22,247 nt of DNA from contig DFJU01000010.1 of assembly GCA_002373755.1 (NCBI GenBank), positions 1 through 22,247 on the forward strand, given 5' to 3'. The first letter of the stretch is position 1, and the number at the start of each line of letters is the position of its first letter. Under the pieces are notes generated by a model. It was given only the letters and a program-made list of their open reading frames with translations, did no database searches and was not told the origin of the DNA. The position numbers were made by a program, and so were the translations under genes. Shown piece by piece: positions 1 to 8,107 of the stretch. This DNA is from Bacteroidales bacterium UBA3663 (GTDB lineage: Bacteria > Bacteroidota > Bacteroidia > Bacteroidales > UBA3663).

Positions 1-475
1 TTGGGACATGGCCACACTGCTTCCGCTGCTCGAATATTCGGTCAACGTGAAGCGCGACGTAGTGCGCCAGGACCCATTCGAGAAAGGTCTGCGCAAAGCC
101 CTCAATCTGGGCCACACCTTCGGCCACGCCTTCGAGACCTTCTGCATGAAGACCGGCCAGCCCGTGCTGCACGGCTACGCGGTGGCCTGGGGTCTGGTGT
201 GCGAACTGGTGATGAGCCAGCAGCAGGTCGGATTCCCGTCGGACAAGCTCTACGCGATTGCCAACTACGTGAAGGAGAACTACGGTCCGCTGCACATCAC
301 CTGCGACGACTACGACACGCTCGTCGAACTGATGAAACACGACAAGAAAAACGAAGGCGACAGCATCAACTTCACACTGATGAGCGCCGTCGGACAACCA
401 TCGCTCAACCACACGGCCGACAAGGAACAGATCGGCATCGTGCTCGACATTTATCGCGACCTGATGGGCATCTGA
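1..475 (+). CDS. aroB: 3-dehydroquinate synthase, C-terminal part (5' truncated)
   Basis: This is the last ~157 codons of an aroB gene whose start lies left of the window; the reading frame begins at base 2 and stops with TGA at 473-475. AroB converts DAHP to 3-dehydroquinate in the cytoplasm, the second step of the shikimate pathway, using NAD and a divalent metal. Visible hallmarks are DPFEKGLRKALNLGHTFGHA, with the metal-binding histidine region of the family, and LHGYAVAWGL, the second conserved histidine block. Bacteroidota enzymes commonly have HGYAVAWG where others have HGEAVAIG. The C-terminal helical region looks intact. A secreted metalloprotease gene starts 33 bp downstream on the same strand; the two have no obvious functional link. 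Identification is firm; only the missing N-terminal half limits it. Confidence 0.93.
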   Translation, partial: WDMATLLPLLEYSVNVKRDVVRQDPFEKGLRKALNLGHTFGHAFETFCMKTGQPVLHGYAVAWGLVCELVMSQQQVGFPSDKLYAIANYVKENYGPLHITCDDYDTLVELMKHDKKNEGDSINFTLMSAVGQPSLNHTADKEQIGIVLDIYRDLMGI

Positions 476-508
476 TTACCATCGGACAACATAAAAAAGG
501 ATTCAGAC

Positions 509-2293
509 ATGAAAAAAACGACTCTCATTGCAGCCCTTTCCATCGCATTCGCAATCGGCGCGCAGGCAGCTCCAGCCGACCGCACAGTGCGCACCGTAAC
601 GCAGCCCGACGGCACCCAAATGCACATCTACATGGTGGGCGACGAAAATCTGAGTTTCACGGTCAATGCCGCAACCGGTGAATATGTGACCCTCGACGAA
701 ACGACCGGATTCTGGCGGCCGATGACCGACGATGAACTGTCGGAAGCCAACACGATGAAGGCGCAAAAACTGTCGGCGGTGAGGTCGGCAGAGCAAGTCA
801 TGATAAGCGGCACGCCATACACCGGCCACATTCTGGTGCCAGTGGTTCTGGTGCAGTTCGCCGACGTTTCATACACGCCACACGACGATCTGATCAAGTT
901 CTACGACACCGTCTTCAACATGGTAGATACGACCCGCTACGCATATACGAGCAACAACGACGGCAAGGACTACTTCACAAGCGGCCTGCGTCAGTATTTC
1001 CGCGACCAGAGTTTCGGTTCGTTCGACCCTGAATTCGACATTTTAGGTCCAATCACCGTCAGCAAAGGGTATGCCTACTACGGCGCAAACTCCACCTACG
1101 GCAAAGATGCCAAATACACGGAAATGACAAAAGAGGTCTTCGACTCGTTGTGCGCACGCGGCTACATGAACGACGCTGCAAAATATGACGCAGACGGAAA
1201 CGGAAAAATCGACCTGATATGCTTCCAGTTCGCCGGTCAGTCGGAAAATTCAACGTATAAAACAGACCAAATCTGGAGCAAACAAACGACTCTGAACCTG
1301 ACTGCTCCCGACGGCACGATGACCAGCAACGTCGTGCTCACACCAGAAATTTCAGGACATGGGCATTGCGGCACAATTGGTATAATCGCACACGAAATAT
1401 GCCATACGCTGGGTCTTCCCGACTTCTATTCGACAAAGAGTGGAAGCACCGCGCTGAAATGCTACGGCATGGATGCCTGGAGCCTCATGGACCAGGGCGA
1501 ATACAACGGAATGGAATTCATACCCGCGCCATACACGTTGCACGAGCGTCTGATGATGGGCTGGAGCCAAGAGCCAGACAGCGTGCCGACAACCGGCAAG
1601 GTAACACTGGAGCCGATTTCGCGCAATGGCAAAGGCCTCATCTTGCGCAACCCGGACAACGAGAACGAATACATCACCATCGAGAACCACCAGCCAGAAA
1701 CCGTTTGGGAAATGGTCTGGGGCAACTCAGCCTATGTAACATATCAAAAAAACAGAGGACTTCTCGTCACCCACGTTGACTACAACAAGTCAATCTGGAG
1801 CAGCAACACGGTGAACAACGATTCGGCCCACCAACGTTGTTCTCCACTTGCAGCCGACGGTGTCCGGATTCCTTACGGCGACGTCGGGACAACAATTGTC
1901 GGTGAAGAAAACGAAACCATCCAAATCACCGCGAACTACTTCTATCAGAATCTGTTGAACGACATTTTCTCTCCAGCCAACGGCATAAAGACGTTGAACA
2001 ACAGCAATCCGCTGTCAATCTGGTTCACGGGCGACAGCATCGGAATCGACATCACCGACATCAAGCATTTGGCCGACGGCTGCATCGAAATCACGTTCGG
2101 CCATCCGGCGGATACAATCCCATCGGACTCAATTCCGAGCGATTCTGTGCCGGATGCCATCGAAACTATCGCACTTGAGACATCGGCCGACACCGAAAAA
2201 CGCCCGAAAATCGTCATGTTGAAAAACGGACGCATCATCGTTGGCGGTCACGATTTGTACGGACGCAAAAGCGAAATGACTGACATAGAATAA
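509..2293 (+). CDS. Secreted M6-family metalloprotease
   Basis: 594 aa. The N-terminus is a classic signal peptide (MKKTTLIAALSIAFAIGAQA, probable cleavage near residue 20-23), so the enzyme is exported. The catalytic zinc motif HEICHTLGLPD occupies residues 295-305 (HExxHxxGxxD, with H295, E296, H299 and probable third ligand D305), as in M6/immune-inhibitor-A-like peptidases. About 70 residues earlier DADGNGKID (227-235) resembles a Ca-binding loop, and the following FAGQSE block is also typical of the family. Residues 20-100 are a probable propeptide. Near the C-terminus a repeated PSDS linker (about 537-549) precedes a short basic tail with the pattern KNGRIIVGGHDLYGRK, similar to short C-terminal sorting-like tails on secreted Bacteroidota proteins. 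The ATG at 509 is chosen because it gives a complete signal peptide. The substrate is unknown. Confidence 0.88.
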   Translation: MKKTTLIAALSIAFAIGAQAAPADRTVRTVTQPDGTQMHIYMVGDENLSFTVNAATGEYVTLDETTGFWRPMTDDELSEANTMKAQKLSAVRSAEQVMISGTPYTGHILVPVVLVQFADVSYTPHDDLIKFYDTVFNMVDTTRYAYTSNNDGKDYFTSGLRQYFRDQSFGSFDPEFDILGPITVSKGYAYYGANSTYGKDAKYTEMTKEVFDSLCARGYMNDAAKYDADGNGKIDLICFQFAGQSENSTYKTDQIWSKQTTLNLTAPDGTMTSNVVLTPEISGHGHCGTIGIIAHEICHTLGLPDFYSTKSGSTALKCYGMDAWSLMDQGEYNGMEFIPAPYTLHERLMMGWSQEPDSVPTTGKVTLEPISRNGKGLILRNPDNENEYITIENHQPETVWEMVWGNSAYVTYQKNRGLLVTHVDYNKSIWSSNTVNNDSAHQRCSPLAADGVRIPYGDVGTTIVGEENETIQITANYFYQNLLNDIFSPANGIKTLNNSNPLSIWFTGDSIGIDITDIKHLADGCIEITFGHPADTIPSDSIPSDSVPDAIETIALETSADTEKRPKIVMLKNGRIIVGGHDLYGRKSEMTDIE

Positions 2294-2305
2294 GCATCGG
2301 CCATA

Positions 2306-4255
2306 ATGACGACGAACAAGGAACTGGAGCTGGCGTTCAACTACGCGCAGTACACACAACGCAACATCTTCCTGACGGGCAAGGCCGGAACAGGCAAGAC
2401 CACATTTCTGCGCAACCTGCGTAAGCAGACCCACAAGCGCACAATCGTGGTTGCACCGACCGGCGTTGCAGCCATCAATGCGGGCGGCGTGACCATCCAT
2501 TCGTTCTTCCAATTGGCACCCGGACTGTATCTGCCAGGCCAAAACATCCAGCGCGACAACAAGATGCGCTATGGCTTCTCGAAACACAAGATCAACATCC
2601 TGCGGTCGCTCGACCTGCTGGTGATCGACGAAATCTCGATGGTGCGATGCGACCTGCTCGACGCGATCGACAACGTGCTGCGGCGCTATCAGGACCACTT
2701 CAAGCCCTTCGGAGGCGTGCAGCTGCTCATGATAGGCGACCTCCAGCAACTGGCTCCCGTGGCGAGCGACGAGGAGTGGCAGATGTTGCAGGCAGCGGGC
2801 TATCAGACGCCATATTTTTTTGGCAGTCAGGCACTTCAAAAGACGAACTACACCGCCATCGAGCTCACCCACGTCTATCGCCAGGCCGACCGCACATTCA
2901 TCGACCTCTTGAACAACGTGCGCGACAACCGCCTCGATGCCCAGACGCTCGCCCTGCTCAACAGCCGCTACAAGCCGAATTTCCGTCCGTCGGACGATGA
3001 AGGCTACATCACATTGACCACACACAACTATCAGGCCAACGACATCAACCAGCACCACCTGCTGATGTTGCCCACCGAGCCGCATACCTACAGCGCGCAG
3101 GTCGAGGGTGATTTTCCCGAAACCTCCTACCCGACCGACGCACACCTCACGCTGAAAGTCGGCGCGCAGGTGATGTTCTGCAAGAACGACCCGTCGCACA
3201 TCTACTACAACGGCAAAATCGGTCGCGTAACGAGGCTGACACCATCGGAAGTCTGGGTGGAAAGCATCGACGAAAACGGACGGATGCAGGACATACAGGT
3301 GTCGGCGCAGGAGTGGCAGAACACCAAATACGTCACCAACGAGAAAAGCGGCGAAATCACCGAAGAGGTGATCGGTTCATTCTCGCAGATTCCGTTGCGC
3401 ACGGCATGGGCCATCACTATCCACAAGAGCCAGGGACTGACCTTCGACCACTGCATCATCAACGCAGGGCAGGCATTCTCGTTCGGACAGGTTTACGTAG
3501 CCCTGTCGCGTTGCCGCACATTGGAGGGTCTGGTGCTCAGCACGCCGATTACTGGTCACGTAGTGATGTCCGATCCGACAATCATCACCTACAACCAATC
3601 GATTCAGGAGAACCAGCCCGACGACCGGCAACTGGCCTCCGACCGCCTGGCCTGCATCGACCGCACATTGTGCGCCATCTTCGACTATCAGCCGCTCATG
3701 ATGCAGTTTCGCCACGTGCTCCGTTTGGCCGATGAGCATCTGCCACGCACCCACAAGACCTACATCGAACAGATGAAACAGCTTGTGGCCGACTGCGAAC
3801 AGCATCTGGAAAACGTCGGACAGACATTTCAGGCACAGATTCACCGCCTCATCGCGCTGGCTCCGACCTACGAGGCCAACGAACAGCTTCAGGAACGGTT
3901 CCGCAAAGGCAACCAATATTTTCTGGTCAAGACGACAGAACTGCTCGACGAATTCATCGGCAAAGGTCTGCCAGAAATCGACAACAAACGCACCAAAGAG
4001 CAGCTCGAACGCGAATTTGAACTTCTCAAGCAGGATTACGACATAAAGACACGGCTGCTGGTGCGCACATCACGCGGCTTCTCGCTCGACACCTATTGGA
4101 ATGCCAAGGCCGAAGCCACGATGCAGGAATCGGCCATCGGACAACCAGGCTACACAGGCGGCAAGACGGCGTCAAAAAATCCGCGTAGCAAGTCGGTAGC
4201 ATCGGCCAAATCATCGGCCAAGACCCCGCAGAGGCGCAAGAAGGCACAGGATTGA
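2306..4255 (+). CDS. PIF1-like superfamily 1 DNA helicase (AAA family ATPase)
   Basis: 649 aa cytoplasmic ATPase. All core superfamily 1 motifs are visible: Walker A GKAGTGKT (25-32), Walker B LLVIDEIS (104-111), motif III GDLQQLAP (144-151), a late ITIHKSQGLTFD motif (about 371-382) and VALSRC (398-403). The motif set and spacing fit PIF1/RecD-like 5'-3' helicases, which unwind forks, R-loops or structured DNA. Residues ~430-610 are helix-rich and match no domain I can name. The tail (about 615-649) is rich in Lys, Ser, Ala and Arg and probably disordered and nucleic-acid binding. The gene starts 12 bp after the metalloprotease stop, so co-transcription is likely although no shared function is apparent. 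The ATG at 2306 is the only start placing Walker A at the usual distance. One copy of the CGCGTAGC element lies in the tail-coding region. Confidence 0.9.
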   Translation: MTTNKELELAFNYAQYTQRNIFLTGKAGTGKTTFLRNLRKQTHKRTIVVAPTGVAAINAGGVTIHSFFQLAPGLYLPGQNIQRDNKMRYGFSKHKINILRSLDLLVIDEISMVRCDLLDAIDNVLRRYQDHFKPFGGVQLLMIGDLQQLAPVASDEEWQMLQAAGYQTPYFFGSQALQKTNYTAIELTHVYRQADRTFIDLLNNVRDNRLDAQTLALLNSRYKPNFRPSDDEGYITLTTHNYQANDINQHHLLMLPTEPHTYSAQVEGDFPETSYPTDAHLTLKVGAQVMFCKNDPSHIYYNGKIGRVTRLTPSEVWVESIDENGRMQDIQVSAQEWQNTKYVTNEKSGEITEEVIGSFSQIPLRTAWAITIHKSQGLTFDHCIINAGQAFSFGQVYVALSRCRTLEGLVLSTPITGHVVMSDPTIITYNQSIQENQPDDRQLASDRLACIDRTLCAIFDYQPLMMQFRHVLRLADEHLPRTHKTYIEQMKQLVADCEQHLENVGQTFQAQIHRLIALAPTYEANEQLQERFRKGNQYFLVKTTELLDEFIGKGLPEIDNKRTKEQLEREFELLKQDYDIKTRLLVRTSRGFSLDTYWNAKAEATMQESAIGQPGYTGGKTASKNPRSKSVASAKSSAKTPQRRKKAQD

Positions 4256-4316
4256 ACCGTGACCAGCGCCCAAAAACATAATTCCTTAATTCAAAAACTA
4301 TAAAAAATACATATCT

Positions 4317-6473
4317 ATGAAAAAATCTGTTGTCACACTCATGGCCACCACCGCCCTACTCACTGCGTGCGCCCCTCAAAAGGAGCCGGAGCAGACAGCC
4401 GAATACATCGGCAAGACATCCATGTCGCCAGACCACATGACACCCGAATTGCTCATGGAATTGGGTCAAATCAGCAATCTGCAGGCATCGCCCGACGGCA
4501 AACGACTGCTCTACGGCGTGACCTACACCAGCGTCGCACAAAACAAGAGCAACAGCGAAATCTGCACGCTCAACATCAATTCGTGGACAAGCGATCCGGT
4601 CACCATCACCCACACGAATACCAGCGAAAAGGCCGCCGTGTGGCTCGACAGCGACAACATCGCTTTCATCTCGAACGAAGGCGGCAAGAAGCAGCTCTGG
4701 CGCATGAAGGCCGACGGCTCTGAGCGCACTCAAATCAGCCACACCGACCGCGACATCGAAGGTTTCCTGTTCAACCCGGACCGCAGCCGCGTGCTTCTGG
4801 TGATGACAATTCCAGTCAAACATCAGCTCGACAGCACGCTCTTCGAGGGCTTGGACAAGGCATCGGGCATGTTGTTCGACGAGCTCAGCTACCGCCATTG
4901 GGACAGGTTCGTGACCGACATTCCGCATCCATATCTGGCCGACGTCATGGCCGACGGGACATTGGCCGACAGCACATTGACCGACATTCTGGAGGGCGAA
5001 CCGTATGAGTGTCCGATGCGGCCGTTCGGCGGAATCGAGTCATTTGCATGGAGTCCCGACGGCAAACGCATCGTATATAGCTGCCGCAAGGAAACGGGCA
5101 CCGAATATGCCTTCTCGACACGTTCAAGCCTCTATCTGTACGACATTGCAAGCCGCAAGACCACCGATCTGCACCCCGGCGACCACGGCTACGACACCAA
5201 TCCGGCATTCTCGTCCGACGGACAATGGCTCGCCTTCCTGAGCATGGCCCGCAACGGCTACGAAAGCGACAAGAACCGTCTCTGCCTGCTCGACATGACG
5301 GCCAACGACCCGAGCCTCATCGACCTCACCGAAAAATACGACAACAGCGTCGATAAATTCGTATGGGAGCCTGACAATAAAGGCATTACGTTCATCGGCT
5401 ACAGCTACGGCATCGCCCCGATCTTCCACATCGACCTGAACGGCAACGTGCGCCAGATGATTGAAGGCACACCTCACGACTATGCCTCAATCTGCTACTG
5501 CGGCGACCGACTTTTTGCACTGCGTCACGACTGGCATTCGCCCAACGAGGTGTTTGCCATCAACAACGGTCAGGCCGTGCAGATCACTCATGAAAACGAG
5601 GAACTGCTCACCCGGCTTGGCGACATGGGAGAAATCGAATCGCGGCGAATCAAATGCACCAACGGCGACGAGATGCTTGTCTGGATTGCCTATCCAGCCA
5701 ACTTCAACGTCAAGAAAGCTGTCGCCAAAGGCCAGAAAGTGCCGACATTGCTCTACTGCCAAGGCGGACCCGAATCGGCCGTCAGCCAGTTCTGGAGCAC
5801 GCGCTGGAACATCGCCCTCATGCAGGCCAACGGCTATGCTGTCGTGTTGCCCAACCGCCACGGCGTGCCCGGCTTCGGACAGAAATTCCAGGAGCAGATT
5901 GCGGGCGACTTCGCAGGCCAATGCATGAAGGACTACCTCACCGCCATCGATGCCGTTGCCAAAGAGCCTTGGTGCGACCGCGACCGTCTGGGTGCCATCG
6001 GTGCAAGTTTCGGCGGCTACAGTATCTATTGGCTGGCAGGACACCACGAGAAACGGTTCAAGGCATTCATCGCCCATTGCGGCATCTTCAACAACGAATC
6101 GATGTACGGCGAAACCGAAGAAATGTGGTTTGCCGACTGGGACTACGGTGGAGCATATTTCGGTCAGGACGGCCTGAAACCCGGCCTCTGCCACACGCCG
6201 AAACGCGGCAAGGGCATCAATGCGAGCTACACCGATTCGCCGCACAAGTCCATCACCAAGTGGGACACGCCAATCCTCGTAATCCACGGCGAAAAGGACT
6301 ACCGCGTGCCCGTCACACAGGGTATGCAGGCTTTCAACCTTGCCCGTATGCGCGGCATCCCGGCCCGCTTCCTCTACTTCCCCGACGAATGTCATTGGGT
6401 GAACCAGCCGCAGAATGCTGTGCTCTGGCACCGAGTATTCAACGATTGGCTCGACACCTATCTGAAAAAGTAA
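4317..6473 (+). CDS. S9-family serine peptidase lipoprotein (DPP/acylaminoacyl-peptidase-like)
   Basis: 718 aa. The N-terminus MKKSVVTLMATTALLTAC is a lipoprotein signal with lipobox LTAC and acylated Cys18, so the enzyme is probably anchored in the envelope. Residues ~40-430 have the repeating SPDGK/SSDGQ and WSPDG blocks of a seven-bladed beta-propeller (TolB/DPP-like). The C-terminal alpha/beta-hydrolase domain carries the nucleophile motif GASFGGYS (Ser564), the acid in HGEKDYRVP (Asp661) and His693 in ECHWVNQ, which complete a catalytic triad. The family cleaves short peptides, often releasing N-terminal dipeptides or acylated residues, so a role in peptide scavenging is plausible. The gene lies 61 bp after the helicase, with no recognisable TAnnTTTG promoter in between. 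It is followed directly by a strong stem-loop terminator. Exact specificity cannot be read from the sequence. Confidence 0.92.
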   Translation: MKKSVVTLMATTALLTACAPQKEPEQTAEYIGKTSMSPDHMTPELLMELGQISNLQASPDGKRLLYGVTYTSVAQNKSNSEICTLNINSWTSDPVTITHTNTSEKAAVWLDSDNIAFISNEGGKKQLWRMKADGSERTQISHTDRDIEGFLFNPDRSRVLLVMTIPVKHQLDSTLFEGLDKASGMLFDELSYRHWDRFVTDIPHPYLADVMADGTLADSTLTDILEGEPYECPMRPFGGIESFAWSPDGKRIVYSCRKETGTEYAFSTRSSLYLYDIASRKTTDLHPGDHGYDTNPAFSSDGQWLAFLSMARNGYESDKNRLCLLDMTANDPSLIDLTEKYDNSVDKFVWEPDNKGITFIGYSYGIAPIFHIDLNGNVRQMIEGTPHDYASICYCGDRLFALRHDWHSPNEVFAINNGQAVQITHENEELLTRLGDMGEIESRRIKCTNGDEMLVWIAYPANFNVKKAVAKGQKVPTLLYCQGGPESAVSQFWSTRWNIALMQANGYAVVLPNRHGVPGFGQKFQEQIAGDFAGQCMKDYLTAIDAVAKEPWCDRDRLGAIGASFGGYSIYWLAGHHEKRFKAFIAHCGIFNNESMYGETEEMWFADWDYGGAYFGQDGLKPGLCHTPKRGKGINASYTDSPHKSITKWDTPILVIHGEKDYRVPVTQGMQAFNLARMRGIPARFLYFPDECHWVNQPQNAVLWHRVFNDWLDTYLKK

Positions 6474-6481
6474 GTCAAGAC

Positions 6482-6516
6482 AAAAATCGCGTAGCAAATT
6501 CTGCTACGCGATTTTT
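6482..6516. terminator. Intrinsic terminator built from an inverted pair of the CGCGTAGC element
   Basis: A perfect 15-bp inverted repeat (6482-6496 with 6502-6516) has a 5-nt loop and ends in T5GTTT. It lies 8 bp after the S9 peptidase stop codon. The arms also begin with A5, so it could act on both strands. Each arm contains the octamer CGCGTAGC or its complement, which recurs elsewhere in the window. Confidence 0.88.
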
Positions 6517-6536
6517 GTTTACGCCAAACACAAAAA

Positions 6537-6570
6537 AAAACATCGGAACCCGTTTGAGCTCCGATGTTTT
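6537..6570 (-). terminator. Intrinsic terminator of the winged-helix gene
   Basis: An inverted repeat pairs AAAACATCGGA (6537-6547) with TCCGATGTTTT (6560-6570) around a 12-nt loop. Read on the minus strand it follows the 65-aa gene stop by about 8 nt and leads into the complement of A9 at 6532-6540, giving a U-tract. It faces the terminator at 6482-6516, so the two convergent units are insulated from each other. Confidence 0.82.
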
Positions 6571-6577
6571 CTTATCA

Positions 6578-6775
6578 TTACAGCAAGGTGACAACGATGT
6601 CGTCACCAGCACTCTCTACGTTGATTTTGCCCTCACGAGCCAACCAACCGAGGGCGGCATAGAGTTCCTTGTCCTTCAACTTGGTAGCCTTCTTCAAGGC
6701 CTTACCTGATTGACCGTTTGCAGCGTTCAGAGCGTTCCAAACGAGACCTGCATTGTTTCCAAAAATTTCAATCAT
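6578..6775 (-). CDS. Small winged helix-turn-helix protein (DUF2582 type)
   Basis: 65 aa, full-length for this family of very small winged-helix proteins common in Bacteroidota. The sequence fits one compact fold: an initial helix (GLVWNALNA), then KALKKATKLKDKELYAALGW as the helix-turn-helix, then a wing with WLAREGKINVE and a final strand DIVVTLL. It probably binds DNA or mediates protein contacts in the cytoplasm; no target is known to me. The ATG at 6775 is the only sensible start. It is a single-gene unit: its own promoter lies at 6814-6844, a 5'-UTR hairpin sits just before the start, and a terminator follows at 6537-6570. Family assignment is strong; cellular function is unknown. Confidence 0.87.
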   Translation of the reverse strand: MIEIFGNNAGLVWNALNAANGQSGKALKKATKLKDKELYAALGWLAREGKINVESAGDDIVVTLL

Positions 6776-6777
6776 AA

Positions 6778-6815
6778 TGCGGCGTTTTTAATTAGTTAAA
6801 AGTTTAGTCGCCGCA
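6778..6815 (-). promoter_or_regulatory. 5'-UTR hairpin immediately upstream of the winged-helix start codon
   Basis: TGCGGCG (6778-6784) pairs with CGCCGCA (6809-6815), and inside it TTTTAA pairs with TTAAAA, giving a two-part stem-loop. It ends 2 nt before the start codon and overlaps the promoter -7 element on its distal side. It could affect translation initiation or message stability, but is formed fully only if transcription starts at or upstream of its outer arm. Confidence 0.45.
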
Positions 6816-6844
6816 AAAGTATGCCATGCAATCGAAAACACAAA
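6814..6844 (-). promoter_or_regulatory. Bacteroidota-type promoter of the winged-helix gene
   Basis: On the minus strand, TTTG (6844-6841) is followed after exactly 19 nt by TACTTTTG (6821-6814). This matches the Bacteroides primary sigma consensus TTTG-N19-TAnnTTTG. Transcription would start near 6807, giving a leader of about 30 nt before the ATG at 6775. Confidence 0.8.
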
Positions 6845-6859
6845 GTTTTCGTCTCAAAA

Positions 6860-8047
6860 TCAAGGACGTTTGCCGAAATTCGGTTCTTTTTGCAATTCTG
6901 GATTTGCAATCAATTCTCCACCGTCGTGTACGATGGGTGTCCAGTCGGTGTCAAGACTCTCTTCAGGCGGTCCAGCCTCGGAAATGACTTCAACGCGACC
7001 GCCATGCTGCACATAAGCACCAGCCTTGCCATAGTTGGAGTCGATGGCATCGTTGTGTGTGCTTTTCACGCGGATGTCGCCGCCTGTCACGATGATTTGA
7101 CCATTGCTGCTGATGCCGTCATCGTAGGCCTCAATGCGGATTTTGCCGCCTGAAATGTTGATGCCTTTCTTGGCCTCGAAACCTTCGGCACCCGGCGACG
7201 ACGTGCTGACCTTGAGTTCGCCGCCTTCAATCCATGCTGTACCCATGATTTTCACGCCCTTGCACGTTCCTTTATAATCGCGCTCGACCATCGAAGGGAT
7301 GAACCAGCCGCTGCTGTCGGACTGAAAATCGTCGGGACCGAAGACGTCGAACAACGAATCGTCGGGACGCGGCATCGGAGGCGGGGGCGGCATCGGACTT
7401 CCATCGCCCGGAAAAGGTGGAAAATCCGGCTTCGGAGCATCGACATTCTGCAAGAATCTGGCTTCACGTTCAACGAGAATCTCGCGAAGGTACGAGCCCG
7501 TGGTCGATACTTTGAGCGTGCCCGACAGCATCCGGAAATTGCCCTTGCACTTCATGCCCTTGCTGCCCGTGTGGGTCGCCTTGAGCTGGAGTTCGCCGTC
7601 GCCCATAATAGTCAGATGGCCCTTGCTGCGCAGACAGTCTTTGGCCGACACGGTGTCGCACGCCTGCGAACCATCGTGCAGTTTGTTTTCGTTGCGCAGA
7701 ATCAACGTAGTGGGTTGCGTGTTCTTTATCGAAAACGTCGTCTTGCCCGAGCGGCCTGAAAGGTTCAGTCCATCGACGATGATGGTGCTCGGATGCTCGG
7801 CCTTGTAGGTGAATGTTCCTTTTGCCTTGCCACGCAGACGTATCACGGGCTTTTCCGTTGGCGGCAGACAACACTCAAGCACAACATTTGCGTGTTTGTC
7901 AACCTCAAATAAGAATGTGCGGTCGCCCTTCTGAAGCGAGCATTTTGCTGTGCCATCCTTCCATGTGACAGTCACGTCGGTGTGGGGCGAACATGATGAC
8001 AGCAGCAACATTGTAGTACATAGCAGGAGGAATAACAGATATCTCAT
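6860..8047 (-). CDS. Carbohydrate-binding beta-helix lipoprotein (Cthe_2159 / DUF4353-like)
   Basis: 395 aa from the ATG at 8047. An ATG at 8062 is also in frame, but the downstream one gives the cleaner lipoprotein signal (MRYLLFLLL... with lipobox LSSC, Cys19). The body is made of short repeated rungs of the form GxIxIxGGxIxV, with acidic turns such as AYDDGISSNG and STHNDAIDSN. This is the pattern of the Cthe_2159 family, calcium-binding beta-helices reported to bind acidic polysaccharide. A Pro/Asp-rich stretch of about 40 residues (about 203-245) interrupts the rungs. The protein is probably on the outer surface or in the periplasm. It is the last gene of the five-gene leftward run, 54 bp after the ABC permease. 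Unlike many relatives it has no CotH or VTC-type neighbour here. Ligand unproven. Confidence 0.82.
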   Translation of the reverse strand: MRYLLFLLLCTTMLLLSSCSPHTDVTVTWKDGTAKCSLQKGDRTFLFEVDKHANVVLECCLPPTEKPVIRLRGKAKGTFTYKAEHPSTIIVDGLNLSGRSGKTTFSIKNTQPTTLILRNENKLHDGSQACDTVSAKDCLRSKGHLTIMGDGELQLKATHTGSKGMKCKGNFRMLSGTLKVSTTGSYLREILVEREARFLQNVDAPKPDFPPFPGDGSPMPPPPPMPRPDDSLFDVFGPDDFQSDSSGWFIPSMVERDYKGTCKGVKIMGTAWIEGGELKVSTSSPGAEGFEAKKGINISGGKIRIEAYDDGISSNGQIIVTGGDIRVKSTHNDAIDSNYGKAGAYVQHGGRVEVISEAGPPEESLDTDWTPIVHDGGELIANPELQKEPNFGKRP

Positions 8048-8081
8048 AACCGATAATAACATTTTGGGTCACAAAAATGAA

Positions 8082-8107
8082 CGATGATTCGATTCGGCTT
8101 ATCATCG
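8082..8107 (-). terminator. Possible weak terminator or attenuator between permease and lipoprotein genes
   Basis: CGATGAT (8082-8088) pairs with ATCATCG (8101-8107), a 7-bp stem with a 12-nt loop. On the minus strand it spans the permease stop codon and is followed by TTCATTTTTG. The stem is short, so partial read-through into the lipoprotein gene is likely. Confidence 0.35.

Noticed and set aside
2129..3199. A 356-codon minus-strand open frame opposite the metalloprotease end and the helicase
   Set aside because: No known motif; the plus strand encodes clear helicase motifs across the same bases.
5487..6497. A 336-codon minus-strand open frame opposite the S9 peptidase
   Set aside because: It covers the catalytic domain of a well-supported peptidase and would run through the terminator stem; no domain is recognisable.
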